Numbered from the stretch's first letter, positions 43,087-53,701 are shown. The stretch: 64,000 nt of DNA from Mesorhizobium sp. (GCF_023954305.1 NZ_JAMLIG010000001.1:1674001-1738000), one strand, 5' to 3'. The notes: generated by a model from the letters alone, not told the origin. Program-made: numbers and translations.

Positions 43087-44250
43087 GTGCAGTTGCTCTC
43101 CGACCCCGGCTTCGGCGTTTACCTGCACTGGCCGTTCTGCGCGGCGAAGTGCCCCTATTGCGACTTCAACAGCCATGTCCGCCACCAGCCGCCCGACCAG
43201 GCGCGCTTTGCACAAGCGTTCCGCCGCGAGCTCGAGCATTTCCGCGCCCGCACCGGTCCGCGCGAGGTGACCTCGATCTTCATTGGCGGCGGCACGCCGT
43301 CGCTGATGGAGCCGGCGACCGTCGGCGCGCTGCTTGATACGGTCTCGGAACTCTGGACCGTGCCGAACGGCATCGAGGTCACGCTGGAGGCCAATCCGTC
43401 CTCGGTCGAGGCCGGCCGTTTTCGCGGCTATCGTGGGGCGGGCGTCAACCGCGTCTCGCTCGGCGTCCAGGCGCTGAACGACCCTGACCTGCGCTTCCTC
43501 GGCCGGCTGCACGACGTGGCGGAGGCGAAACGCGCGATCGGGTTGGCGAGGGACATCTTTCCGCGCCTGTCCTTCGACCTGATCTATGCCCGGCCGGGCC
43601 AGACGATTGCGGCGTGGGAGACCGAGCTCGCCGAGGCGATCGACCTCGCCGCGGACCACCTATCGCTCTACCAGCTGACGATCGAGGAGGGCACGCGCTT
43701 CCACGCGCTGCACGCGGCTGGCAAGCTCGTGATGCCGGGTCCCGATCTTGCCGCCGATCTTTACCAGGCAACGCAGGCAGTGACCGCCGCGCGCGGACTT
43801 CCGGCCTACGAAATCTCCAATCATGCGAAGCCCGGCGCGGAGAGCCGCCACAACCTCGTCTACTGGCGCTACGGCGAATATGTCGGCGCCGGTCCCGGCG
43901 CGCATGGACGTTTCGTCGACGGCACCCGCCGCATCGTCACCTTCACCGAAAAGATGCCGGAGACCTGGGCCAATCTGGTCGAGGCCACTGGCCACGGCAT
44001 TGTCGGCGGCGAAATCCTCGACCGGTCGGAAGAGGCGGACGAATTTCTGATGATGGGACTGCGCCTCGTCGAAGGCATCGACCTCGCGCGCTACGAGGCG
44101 ATGGCGCGGCGTCCGCTCTCCCCGGCCCGCATCGCCATCCTGCGCGAGGAAGGACTGGTCGAGCCGGTAGGCAATTCACGGCTTCGCGCGACGGCGACCG
44201 GGATGATCGTGCTCGACGCGCTGGTTGCCGATCTCGCCCGCGAGGACTGA
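43087..44250 (+). CDS. hemW: HemW, radical SAM haem chaperone
   Basis: GTG at 43087 gives 387 residues. The radical SAM cluster cysteines are Cys18, Cys22 and Cys25 in HWPFCAAKCPYCDFNSH. FIGGGTPSLM, VTLEANPSSVE, VNRVSLGVQALND and YEISNHAKPGAESRHNLVYWRYGEYVGAGPGAHG are HemW and HemN-like signatures. The protein is now viewed as a haem chaperone and not a coproporphyrinogen oxidase. No clear Shine-Dalgarno sequence precedes it, because the repeat element ends there; coupling to rdgB is blocked by the 142-bp gap. Confidence 0.93.
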   Translation: MQLLSDPGFGVYLHWPFCAAKCPYCDFNSHVRHQPPDQARFAQAFRRELEHFRARTGPREVTSIFIGGGTPSLMEPATVGALLDTVSELWTVPNGIEVTLEANPSSVEAGRFRGYRGAGVNRVSLGVQALNDPDLRFLGRLHDVAEAKRAIGLARDIFPRLSFDLIYARPGQTIAAWETELAEAIDLAADHLSLYQLTIEEGTRFHALHAAGKLVMPGPDLAADLYQATQAVTAARGLPAYEISNHAKPGAESRHNLVYWRYGEYVGAGPGAHGRFVDGTRRIVTFTEKMPETWANLVEATGHGIVGGEILDRSEEADEFLMMGLRLVEGIDLARYEAMARRPLSPARIAILREEGLVEPVGNSRLRATATGMIVLDALVADLARED

Positions 44251-44361
44251 TCGCTTCGCTTTCGCAGCCGACATGGACTCCGCCGCGGACCGCGTTTCCT
44301 TTTGATCATGCTTGTGCACGAGATATTCGAGCATCGCCTCGAAATGCGGCAGGAACTTCAT
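44176..44361 (-). CDS. Possible small overlapping gene, unknown function
   Basis: An open frame of 61 codons starts with ATG at 44361 in an ATGA overlap with the stop of the small gene upstream (44358-44534, minus). The first half, KFLPHFEAMLEYLVHKHDQKE, looks protein-like, while the last 25 codons run antisense to the hemW 3' end. It may be real, a frameshifted tail of the upstream gene, or chance. Confidence 0.25.
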   Translation of the reverse strand: MKFLPHFEAMLEYLVHKHDQKETRSAAESMSAAKAKRSVLAGEIGNQRVEHDHPGRRRAKP

Positions 44362-44534
44362 GAGACCGGCGTATCCGGGCGGAAGTCTTTCGGCGGCGGC
44401 CACTTGGCGGGCCTTCCCGTGAGCGCTTCGGGCTTGGCCGGGATCTCCGATGCCTCAGCGACGGGCTCCTCGCGGTGCTTCCTCTTGCCCGCATAGTAGG
44501 TTTCGAAACTGTCGTGCAGCAGCAGGCCGTCCAT
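44358..44534 (-). CDS. Small protein of unknown function (58 residues)
   Basis: ATG at 44534 has an excellent GAGGAGG ribosome binding site on the minus strand, and the product (beginning DGLLLHDSFETYYAGKRKHREE) is hydrophilic with a proline-rich end. It lies in the otherwise empty gap between hemW and rsmI, opposite to both. There is no recognisable domain, signal peptide or membrane segment. Confidence 0.5.
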   Translation of the reverse strand: MDGLLLHDSFETYYAGKRKHREEPVAEASEIPAKPEALTGRPAKWPPPKDFRPDTPVS

Positions 44535-44648
44535 CGTCGTCCTCCTCGATCGCGCTTCACAACCTCCTAACTGTCTGTTTGTTCCCCGGGCCGACATCAC
44601 GTTGCGGCACTCTTCCCTTGGCCGGCGCAGACATGCGACACACACGTC

Positions 44649-45566
44649 ATGGATACGCACGGCATTTCAGCGGAGACCTCCCCGCGCAGGACGTTCCTGG
44701 TCGGCGAGGCGGAGATCGCCGCCGGGCCGCTGGAGCCGGCGCTCTACCTCGTCGCCACGCCGATCGGCAATCTCGGCGACATCACCCTGCGCGCGCTGCA
44801 GACGCTCGCCGCTGCCGACGTGCTTGCCTGCGAGGACACGCGCGTCACGCGCAACCTCCTGTCGCGCTATGGCATCCGGCAGCGACCGGTTTCCTACCAC
44901 GAGCACAACGCGGCTGAGGCGGGACCGGGCCTCATCGCCGCCGTTGCCGCCGGAAAGAGCGTCGCGCTGGTCTCCGATGCCGGAACGCCGCTCGTCTCCG
45001 ATCCCGGCTATCGGTTGGTCGGACAGGCCATCGAGGCGGGGCTGCGCGTGGTGCCGATCCCCGGCGCCTCGGCGCCGCTTGCTGCGCTGACCGCGAGCGG
45101 CCTGCCCTCGGATGCGTTCCTCTTTGCCGGGTTCCTGCCGGTGAAGGACAGCCAGCGCCGCCAGAGGCTGGAGGCGCTGAAGGCGGTGCCCGCGACGCTG
45201 ATCTTCTTCGAATCGCCCCGCCGGATCGACGCGGCCCTGGCCGCGATGGCTCAGGTGCTGGGCGACCGCCGCGCCGTCATCGGCCGCGAGATCACCAAGA
45301 CCTTCGAGGAATTTCGCAGGGGCGGCCTGGCGGAGCTTGCCGCGCACTACGCGTCCGTGTTCGCCCCGAAGGGCGAGGTCGTGATCTGCGTCGGCCCGCC
45401 GGCAGAGGACGCCCCGGACGCCGACGACGTCGACCGGCTGCTCCTCTCCTTGTCGGCCGAGATGTCTGCCTCCAAGGCCGCCGCCGAGGCGGCGCGCCTC
45501 ACCGGCCAGCCGAAGCCCGGCCTCTATCGACGCCTGCTCGACCTCAAGGGCGGGACCGGTGGCTGA
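44649..45566 (+). CDS. rsmI: 16S rRNA (cytidine-1402 2'-O)-methyltransferase
   Basis: The 305-residue protein belongs to the tetrapyrrole-methylase fold. LYLVATPIGNLGDITLRALQTLA, CEDTRVTRNLLSRYGI, ALVSDAGTPLVSDPGYRLV and PIPGASAPLAAL are RsmI landmarks. It methylates the ribose of C1402 in 16S rRNA. It has an N-terminal extension of about 25 residues. It overlaps yraN by 8 bp, the usual pairing. Confidence 0.96.
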   Translation: MDTHGISAETSPRRTFLVGEAEIAAGPLEPALYLVATPIGNLGDITLRALQTLAAADVLACEDTRVTRNLLSRYGIRQRPVSYHEHNAAEAGPGLIAAVAAGKSVALVSDAGTPLVSDPGYRLVGQAIEAGLRVVPIPGASAPLAALTASGLPSDAFLFAGFLPVKDSQRRQRLEALKAVPATLIFFESPRRIDAALAAMAQVLGDRRAVIGREITKTFEEFRRGGLAELAAHYASVFAPKGEVVICVGPPAEDAPDADDVDRLLLSLSAEMSASKAAAEAARLTGQPKPGLYRRLLDLKGGTGG

Positions 45567-45933
45567 TCCGCGCTCGAGGCGCTTGCGAGCCTACCGCCTC
45601 GGCTTCCGCGGCGAGACACTCGCCTCGCTTGCGCTCATGGCCAAGGGCTACCGCATCGTCGCCCGGCGCTACAGGACGAAGCTCGGCGAGATCGACCTGA
45701 TCGCCCGGCGCGGCGACATCGTCGCCATCGTCGAGGTCAAGGCACGGCCGACCCTGGCACAGGCGATGGACGCAGTCGGCCGCGAGGCGGCCTGGCGCAT
45801 CGAAGGCGCGGCCGATATGTGGCTGTCGCGCCAGCGCGACCATGCCCGACTTTCGATACGCTTCGACCTCGTCGCGATATTGCCCTGGCGCTGGCCCGTG
45901 CATGTCGAGAACGTGTTTTACGGTCGGTCGTAA
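45559..45933 (+). CDS. YraN/UPF0102 endonuclease-like protein
   Basis: GTG at 45559 gives 124 residues. The nuclease-like core is plain: GFRGETLASLALMAKGYRIVARRYRTKLGEIDLIARRGDIVAIVEVKAR, seen in residues 12-60 in blocks, with the acidic E-D-ExK set typical of restriction-endonuclease folds. It is co-transcribed with rsmI. Its biological role is not established. In many rhizobia gshB follows; here an amidinohydrolase gene does. Confidence 0.92.
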   Translation: MADPRSRRLRAYRLGFRGETLASLALMAKGYRIVARRYRTKLGEIDLIARRGDIVAIVEVKARPTLAQAMDAVGREAAWRIEGAADMWLSRQRDHARLSIRFDLVAILPWRWPVHVENVFYGRS

Positions 45934-45956
45934 GCGGCGTTGCGGAGACACGCGAA

Positions 45957-46829
45957 ATGCAGGACTACGGATCACAGTCAATGGCAGCGCCACTCAGGCG
46001 CGTGCTGATGCGCCGGGCATCGAGCGCGATGCGCGGGGCCGATCCCGTTGAATGGCACTACGGCCCCAGGTTTGATTCCGCGCGCGCCGCCGCCGAGCAC
46101 GACCGATTGGTCAAGCTCGTCGCGAGATCGGGCGCTGCGATCGAATTCCTACCGGACGACGACGACGGTCTCGCCGATTCCGTTTTCACCCACGACCCGT
46201 CGCTGATGACCGAGCACGGCGCGCTGATCCTGTCGATGGGCAAGGCGCTGCGAACGCCGGAGCCCGGCCTGCACGAGACGGCCTACCGAAAGCTTGGCAT
46301 CCCGATCCTGGGGCGCGTCGAGGCGCCGGGCACCGTCGAAGGCGGCGACTGCGTCTGGATCGACCGCACGACGCTCGCGATCGGGCGCGGGGTCCGCACC
46401 AATCAGAAGGGGATCCAGCAAGTGGCGAACCTGCTGGGACCGAAAGGCATCAGCGTCTATGGCTTCGACCTGCCGTTCTGGCAGGGCGAGGAGGCCTGCC
46501 TGCACCTGATGTCGGTGATCAGTCCATTGGCCGACGACCTGGCGCTGGTCCATTCGCCGCTCCTGCCGGCCCCCTTCTGGCAACTGCTCAAGGCGCGGGG
46601 CATCACGCTTGTCGAAGGCGATCCAGACGAGTTCCGCGCCAGCTTCGGTCTCAGTCTCAACGTGCTGCCGACAGCACCGCGCGAGGTGATCGCCGTCGCC
46701 GGCTTCCCGAAGACGGCGGCTGCGATGGAGGCTGCCGGCTGCCGCGTCGATACATTCGAAGCGGAGGCGCTGTGCATCTCCTGCGAAGGCGGGCCGACCT
46801 GCCTGACGAGGCCGATATGGCGGGGGTGA
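45957..46829 (+). CDS. Amidinotransferase/dimethylarginine dimethylaminohydrolase-like enzyme
   Basis: ATG at 45957 gives 290 residues. Pentein-fold landmarks are FTHDPSLMTEHGALILSMGK, the Glu-Gly-Gly-Asp of VEGGDCVWID, RTNQKGIQQVANLL, the His in EACLHLMSVISPL and a terminal Cys282 in CEGGPTCLTRPI, which would be the nucleophile. Such enzymes cleave or transfer the guanidine group of arginine derivatives. It overlaps by 13 bp the gene for an AruI-like decarboxylase of a guanidino keto acid. The pair therefore suggests arginine or methylarginine breakdown. The substrate is inferred. Confidence 0.85.
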   Translation: MQDYGSQSMAAPLRRVLMRRASSAMRGADPVEWHYGPRFDSARAAAEHDRLVKLVARSGAAIEFLPDDDDGLADSVFTHDPSLMTEHGALILSMGKALRTPEPGLHETAYRKLGIPILGRVEAPGTVEGGDCVWIDRTTLAIGRGVRTNQKGIQQVANLLGPKGISVYGFDLPFWQGEEACLHLMSVISPLADDLALVHSPLLPAPFWQLLKARGITLVEGDPDEFRASFGLSLNVLPTAPREVIAVAGFPKTAAAMEAAGCRVDTFEAEALCISCEGGPTCLTRPIWRG

Positions 46830-48406
46830 CGGTCGGCGAGGCCTTGATCCACCTGCTCGAGGCGCACGGCGTGGACACCGTCTTCGGCATTCCCGGCGTC
46901 CACACGATCGAGCTTTACCGCGGCCTCGCCTCGTCGCGCATTCGTCACGTCACCCCGCGTCACGAACAGGGCGCAGCCTTCATGGCCGACGGCTACGCCC
47001 GCGCCTCCGGCAAGCCCGGCGTCGCCTTCGTCATCACCGGCCCGGGCCTCACCAACGCCATCACGCCGATGGCGCAGGCGCGGGCGGATTCGATCCCCAT
47101 GCTGGTCGTCTCCGGCGTCAACCGGCTCGACACGCTGGGCAAGGGGCTGGGCTACCTCCACGAATTGCCCGACCAGCGCGGCATGATGGAGAAGGTCGCC
47201 CTGTTTTCGCACCGGGTGGACGATCCTGCCGGGCTTGCCGACGTGCTGGCGCAGGCGTTTGCGCGATTCTCGGCCGGGCGGCCGGGGCCGGTGCATATCG
47301 AGATCCCGCTCGACGTGATGGGCCTGCCTGCGTTGGAGAGCGCCGACCCCGTCGCCGCGCAACCTCCTCCCCCTCCGCAGGACACGGCCAGGATGAAGGA
47401 GGTGGCCGTCAAGGCGCATCTGGCGAAGACGCCGCTGATCCTTGCCGGCGGCGGCGCCAGACACGCGGGCGAGGCGCTGCGCGAACTTGCAGAACGCCTC
47501 GATGCGCCGGTGGTCACCACCGTCAATGCGCGCGGCCTCATGCATCGCCATCCGCTCGCCGTCCACGCCAGCCCGAGCCTGAAGGCGGTCCGAACGCTGA
47601 TCCGCGAGGCCGATCTCGTCATCGCGGTGGGAACGGAATTCGGCCCGACCGACTACGACATGTATGCCGATGGCGGTTTCGTCCTGCCGCGCCATCTCGT
47701 GCGGATCGATATCGACATGGATCAGCTGGCCCGGCATCCGGTGGCGATACCCTTGAAGGGCGACGCCGCCGAACTCGTCGACGCGCTCGTCGCCGAACTG
47801 GGTGACGACCGGACTGACAGAGGCACCGGTGCGGCTCGCGCCGTCGCGGCGCGCGACAGCGCGTGGGCGGAGATCGGTCCGGTGATGCGGGACCAGGTCC
47901 GCGCCGTCGAAGCAATGCGGGATGCACTGCCGGGATCGATGATCGTCGGCGATTCGACGCAGCCGGTCTATGCCGCCAATCTCTGCTACGACCACGATCG
48001 CCCCGGCGGCTGGTTCAACGCCGCCACGGGCTATGGCGCGCTCGGCTATGCGCCGCCGGCGGCGATCGGCGCGGCGATCGCGCGGTCCGACCTGCCCGTC
48101 GTCTGCCTCGTCGGCGACGGCGGCTTCCAGTTCACGCTGCCGGAGATCGCGGTTGCGGCGGAAACCGGAGCGGCCGTCATCTTCGTCGTCTGGAACAATC
48201 GCGGCTACCGCGAAATCGAGACCTCGATGCGCGACGCCGGCGTCGAGCCGGTCGGCGTTTCACCCGACCCGCCGGATTTCCTCAAGCTTGCCGATGCCTA
48301 CGGAATTCCAGCCGAGCGGATCGCGTCACCCTCCGGTCTCGCCGCCGCGCTCCTCCGAGCCCGCGCCGCGGGCGGTCCGCGCCTCGTCGAGATCGTCGTC
48401 GACTGA
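46817..48406 (+). CDS. Thiamine pyrophosphate-dependent decarboxylase, AruI-like (5-guanidino-2-oxopentanoate decarboxylase)
   Basis: ATG at 46817 gives 529 residues of the acetolactate synthase superfamily. The cofactor-activating Glu50 lies in TPRHEQGAAFMADGYAR, and GDGGFQFTLPEIAVAAET with a later WNN make the TPP/Mg site. FGIPGVHTIELYRGL and RIRHVTPRHE resemble AruI, which decarboxylates 2-ketoarginine to 4-guanidinobutanal in the arginine transaminase pathway. An acetolactate synthase-like role cannot be excluded. Its overlap with the amidinohydrolase gene supports guanidino metabolism. Confidence 0.8.
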   Translation: MAGVTVGEALIHLLEAHGVDTVFGIPGVHTIELYRGLASSRIRHVTPRHEQGAAFMADGYARASGKPGVAFVITGPGLTNAITPMAQARADSIPMLVVSGVNRLDTLGKGLGYLHELPDQRGMMEKVALFSHRVDDPAGLADVLAQAFARFSAGRPGPVHIEIPLDVMGLPALESADPVAAQPPPPPQDTARMKEVAVKAHLAKTPLILAGGGARHAGEALRELAERLDAPVVTTVNARGLMHRHPLAVHASPSLKAVRTLIREADLVIAVGTEFGPTDYDMYADGGFVLPRHLVRIDIDMDQLARHPVAIPLKGDAAELVDALVAELGDDRTDRGTGAARAVAARDSAWAEIGPVMRDQVRAVEAMRDALPGSMIVGDSTQPVYAANLCYDHDRPGGWFNAATGYGALGYAPPAAIGAAIARSDLPVVCLVGDGGFQFTLPEIAVAAETGAAVIFVVWNNRGYREIETSMRDAGVEPVGVSPDPPDFLKLADAYGIPAERIASPSGLAAALLRARAAGGPRLVEIVVD

Positions 48407-48502
48407 GGCGCATTCTGCCGCGCCCGGCCACGCTTGGCGATCGCGGCGAAACGGACTAAGACGACAGCGGTTTTTCATTCGATTGCCGCGCCGGAGCCTG
48501 CG

Positions 48503-49477
48503 ATGACCCTGATCACGGAAACGTCGAAACTCGTCACCGTTTTCGGCGGTTCGGGCTTCATCGGCCGCCACACGGTGCGGGCACTTGCCCGCCGCGGCTA
48601 TCGCGTCCGCGTTGCCGTGCGCCGCCCCGAACTCGCCGGCCATCTCCAGCCGCTCGGCAATGTCGGCCAGATCCAGCCCGTCCAGGCCAATCTGCGCGTC
48701 CGCTGGTCAGTCGACCGCGCGGTGGAAGGCGCCGACCACGTCATCAATCTGGTCGGCATCCTGCACGAATCCGGGCGTCAGTCGTTCAATGCCGTGCAGG
48801 ATTTCGGCGCCCGCGCCGTTGCCGAGGCCGCGCGCGCCGCCGGCGCGAGGATGACGCAGATGTCGGCGATCGGCGCCGATGCGGCTTCCGAATCGGTCTA
48901 TGCGCGGACCAAGGCGCGCGGCGAAGCGGCGGTTCTCGCGACGCTGCCGGATGCGAATATCGTCCGCGCCTCGATCGTGTTCGGGCCGGAAGACCATTTC
49001 TTCAACCGTTTCGCCGCCATGGCGCGCCTGTCGCCGGCCCTACCGCTGATTGGCAGCGGGACGACGCGCTACCAGCCCGTCTATGTGGTCGACGTCGCAG
49101 AAGCGCTGGCGCTGACGGTCGACGGCAAGGCGAGGCCCGGCACGACCTACGAGCTCGGCGGGCCGGAAGTGCTGACCTTCCGCGAGTGCATGGAGCACAT
49201 GCTGAAGGTCATCGACCGCAAGCGTATGCTGGTGTCGATCCCGTGGCCGATCGCCAGGATCCAGGGTGCGATCCTCGGCATGCTGCCGAATCCGCTGCTG
49301 ACCTCGGACCAGGTCACACTGCTCAAGAGCGACAACGTCGTGTCCGAAGCAGCTACCGCCGAGGGCCGGACGCTCGCCGGTCTCGGCGTCACGGCTGAAT
49401 CGCTCGATGCGATCCTGCCCTCCTATCTCTGGCGCTATCGCGTCGCCGGACAATACACCAGGGCGAACGTGGCCTGA
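48503..49477 (+). CDS. NDUFA9-like NAD(P)-dependent epimerase/dehydratase family protein
   Basis: ATG at 48503 gives 324 residues. VTVFGGSGFIGRHTVRALARRGYRVRVAVRRPE is the NAD(P) site of an extended/atypical SDR, seen in residues 11-43. NLVGILHESGRQSF, SAIGADAASESVYARTKARGEAAV, and RASIVFGPEDHFFNRFA match the complex I NDUFA9-like group. In bacteria the role may be in ubiquinone or respiratory assembly. It is followed at 12 bp by a TauE/SafE exporter gene. Confidence 0.9.
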   Translation: MTLITETSKLVTVFGGSGFIGRHTVRALARRGYRVRVAVRRPELAGHLQPLGNVGQIQPVQANLRVRWSVDRAVEGADHVINLVGILHESGRQSFNAVQDFGARAVAEAARAAGARMTQMSAIGADAASESVYARTKARGEAAVLATLPDANIVRASIVFGPEDHFFNRFAAMARLSPALPLIGSGTTRYQPVYVVDVAEALALTVDGKARPGTTYELGGPEVLTFRECMEHMLKVIDRKRMLVSIPWPIARIQGAILGMLPNPLLTSDQVTLLKSDNVVSEAATAEGRTLAGLGVTAESLDAILPSYLWRYRVAGQYTRANVA

Positions 49478-49489
49478 GCGGCCGCGGTC

Positions 49490-50263
49490 TTGGACGTCGC
49501 CGCTCTCCTTCCCGACGGCCTGGGCTACACGCCGGCCGCGCTTCTGATCGTCGCGAGCTTCTTCACCTCGGCTCTCACCGCCGCCTTCGGCGTCGGCGGC
49601 GGCGTAGCGATGTTGGCGCTGATGGGGCTGTTCATCCCCGTCGCGGCTCTCATCCCGGTGCACGGCGCCGTGCAGCTCGGCTCCAACACCGGCCGCGCCT
49701 GGAAGCAGCGTGCCAGCATTCGCTGGGATGTCGGCGCGCCTTTCGTCGCCGGAAGCATCCTCGGCGCGATCGTCGGCGCCTTCGTCGTCGTGCAGCTGCC
49801 GGACGCCGTTCTGATACTTGTTCTCGGCCTGTTCATCGTCGCCATCACCTGGACGAAGATCCCCGGCGTCGACCGCCTCGGCAAGGCCGGCCTGGCCCTA
49901 GGCAGCGCCGTCCTGGCGGTTCTATCCATGTTCTTCGGCGCAACCGGGCCGCTGCTCGCGGCGTTCTTCGGCCAGATCTTCGCCGGCGACCGCAAGGCGC
50001 TGGTCGCCACCCATGCCGCCGGCATGACCGTCCAGCATCTGCTCAAGATCGTCGTCTTCGGCTTTGCCGGCTTCGCCTTTGCCAGCTGGCTGCCGCTGGT
50101 CGCGGCGATGATCGTCTCCGGTTATCTCGGCACCGTCTATGGCACGCGCCTGCTCGAAAAGCTGCCGGAGGCGAGCTTCGCCTTCTGGTTCAAGGTCGGG
50201 CTGACGCTGCTGGCGGCGGACATGGTGCGGCGGGGTGCGACGGAATTGATCACGGCGGCGTGA
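49490..50263 (+). CDS. TauE/SafE family sulfite exporter-like membrane protein (TSUP)
   Basis: TTG at 49490 gives 257 residues with about eight hydrophobic segments. FTSALTAAFGVGGGVAMLALMGLFIP is the family glycine motif near residues 24-50, and a second half repeats it around VLAVLSMFFGATGPLLAAFF. TSUP proteins export sulfite, sulfoacetate or related anions. The TTG start is chosen because it follows the previous gene closely; the alternative internal starts lack upstream support. The ligand is unknown. Confidence 0.88.
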   Translation: MDVAALLPDGLGYTPAALLIVASFFTSALTAAFGVGGGVAMLALMGLFIPVAALIPVHGAVQLGSNTGRAWKQRASIRWDVGAPFVAGSILGAIVGAFVVVQLPDAVLILVLGLFIVAITWTKIPGVDRLGKAGLALGSAVLAVLSMFFGATGPLLAAFFGQIFAGDRKALVATHAAGMTVQHLLKIVVFGFAGFAFASWLPLVAAMIVSGYLGTVYGTRLLEKLPEASFAFWFKVGLTLLAADMVRRGATELITAA

Positions 50264-50282
50264 AATTAGCCGCCTCGACGCG

Positions 50283-50310
50283 CTTGCGACTCGAAACGCC
50301 ATTCTTATAT
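50283..50310 (+). promoter_or_regulatory. Candidate RpoH (sigma-32) promoter of dnaK
   Basis: CTTG at 50283-50286 and CTTATAT at 50304-50310 are separated by 17 bp, which fits the alphaproteobacterial heat-shock pattern CTTG-N17-CYTATnT. A leader of about 115 bases follows before the dnaK start. Confidence 0.65.
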
Positions 50311-50433
50311 ACACCGCAACCCGGAAAATCCGGCGCAGCGATGCGGCGGAGTTCAGGAAACAACGAGTGAAAAGGGGTTGCCTCCTGGAACGCCGTCATG
50401 GGTCCTGGCAGCCTGCTAAGCGGAGAAGACACA

Positions 50434-52347
<1,914 letters not shown>

Positions 52348-52370
52348 TCCTTCGGGAGGGGCACGAACGG

Positions 52371-52396
52371 CGGCCGGCAGAGATGCCGGCCGTTTT
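52371..52396 (+). terminator. Rho-independent terminator after dnaK
   Basis: CGGCCGGCA (52371-52379), a GAGA tetraloop and TGCCGGCCG (52384-52392) form a perfect 9-bp stem followed by TTTT at 52393-52396. It begins 23 bp after the dnaK stop. Confidence 0.85.
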
Positions 52397-52582
52397 GCAT
52401 CGGTGCTTCTGTCGGACCGCGGCGAGCCGGCTTTATGTGCGCACCTCGCCTGAATCGCCCCGGTTTCGCCAGAAAACGCGAGGTTTGCGTATTAGGCCTA
52501 TGGCATCCGTGCGCACGGCTTACTAAATGCGGGGCCGACACAGCGAATCTTCCGCTCGCATGCTTTTCGAACACGGGGCGAC

Positions 52583-53701
52583 ATGAAAGCCGATTTCTAC
52601 GAGACCCTCGGCGTAGCCAGGGGAGCCGACGAAAAAGAGCTCAAGGCTGCCTTCCGAAAGCTCGCGATGCAGTTCCATCCCGATCGCAATCCGGGAGACC
52701 ACGCCTGCGAGGCCAAATTCAAGGAAATCAACGAAGCCTACGAAACGCTGAAGGACCCGCAAAAGCGCGCGGCCTATGATCGCTTCGGCCATGCGGCCTT
52801 CGAGAATGGCGGCATGAACGGTGGTTTCTCCGGCGCCGGCGGGTTTGCCGATATCTTCGAGGACATCTTCGGCGACATGATGGGCGGCCGGCGCCGCTCC
52901 TCGGGCGGTCGCGAGCGCGGCGCCGACCTGCGCTACAACATGGAAATCTCGCTCGAAGAGGCCTTCGCCGGCAAGACCGCGCAGATCCGCGTTCCGTCGT
53001 CGGTGCAATGTTCGGAATGCTCGGGCTCAGGCGCCAAACCCGGTACCCAGCCGGTTACCTGTGCGATGTGCAGCGGCTCGGGGCGGGTGCGCGCCAGCCA
53101 GGGCTTCTTCTCCATTGAACGCACCTGCCCGCAATGTCAGGGCCGCGGCCAGACGATCAAGGATCCCTGCGGCAAATGCGCCGGTCAGGGCCGCGTCACC
53201 GAGGAGCGTTCTCTGTCGGTCAACATTCCCGCCGGCATCGAGGACGGGACCCGCATCCGCCTTGCCGGAGAAGGCGAGGCCGGGGCCCGAGGCGGCCCGA
53301 CGGGCGACCTCTACATCTTCCTGTCCGTCAAGCCGCACGAGTTCTTCCAGCGCGACGGGGCGGACCTCTATTGCAAGGTGCCGATTTCGATGACCACGGC
53401 CGCACTCGGCGGCACCTTCGAGGTGGCGACGCTGGACGGAACCCAGAGCCGTGTGAAGGTCACCGAAGGTACGCAGAACGGCAAGCAGTTCCGCCTCAAG
53501 GGCAAGGGCATGCCGGTCCTGCGTCAGCCGGCGGTTGGCGATCTCTACATCCAGGTCGCGGTCGAGACCCCCCAGAACCTCACCAAGCGCCAGCGCGAAC
53601 TGCTGGAGGAGTTCGAGCAGATCTCCTCGACCGAGAACTCGCCGCAATCGAACGGCTTCTTCTCGCGCATGAAGGATTTCTTCGAGTCGTTCGGCCAGTG
53701 A
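52583..53701 (+). CDS. dnaJ: DnaJ, Hsp40 co-chaperone
   Basis: The 372-residue protein has the J domain (residues 1-70) with the HPD motif in MQFHPDRNPGD. A glycine-rich linker follows, then four CxxCxGxG-type zinc motifs between about residues 133 and 210 (CSECSGSG, CAMCSGSG, CPQCQGRG, CGKCAGQG), and the C-terminal substrate domains. It delivers clients to DnaK and stimulates its ATPase. The 235-bp gap from dnaK holds the terminator and two GTGCGCAC palindromes, so dnaJ may have its own promoter. Confidence 0.98.
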   Translation: MKADFYETLGVARGADEKELKAAFRKLAMQFHPDRNPGDHACEAKFKEINEAYETLKDPQKRAAYDRFGHAAFENGGMNGGFSGAGGFADIFEDIFGDMMGGRRRSSGGRERGADLRYNMEISLEEAFAGKTAQIRVPSSVQCSECSGSGAKPGTQPVTCAMCSGSGRVRASQGFFSIERTCPQCQGRGQTIKDPCGKCAGQGRVTEERSLSVNIPAGIEDGTRIRLAGEGEAGARGGPTGDLYIFLSVKPHEFFQRDGADLYCKVPISMTTAALGGTFEVATLDGTQSRVKVTEGTQNGKQFRLKGKGMPVLRQPAVGDLYIQVAVETPQNLTKRQRELLEEFEQISSTENSPQSNGFFSRMKDFFESFGQ

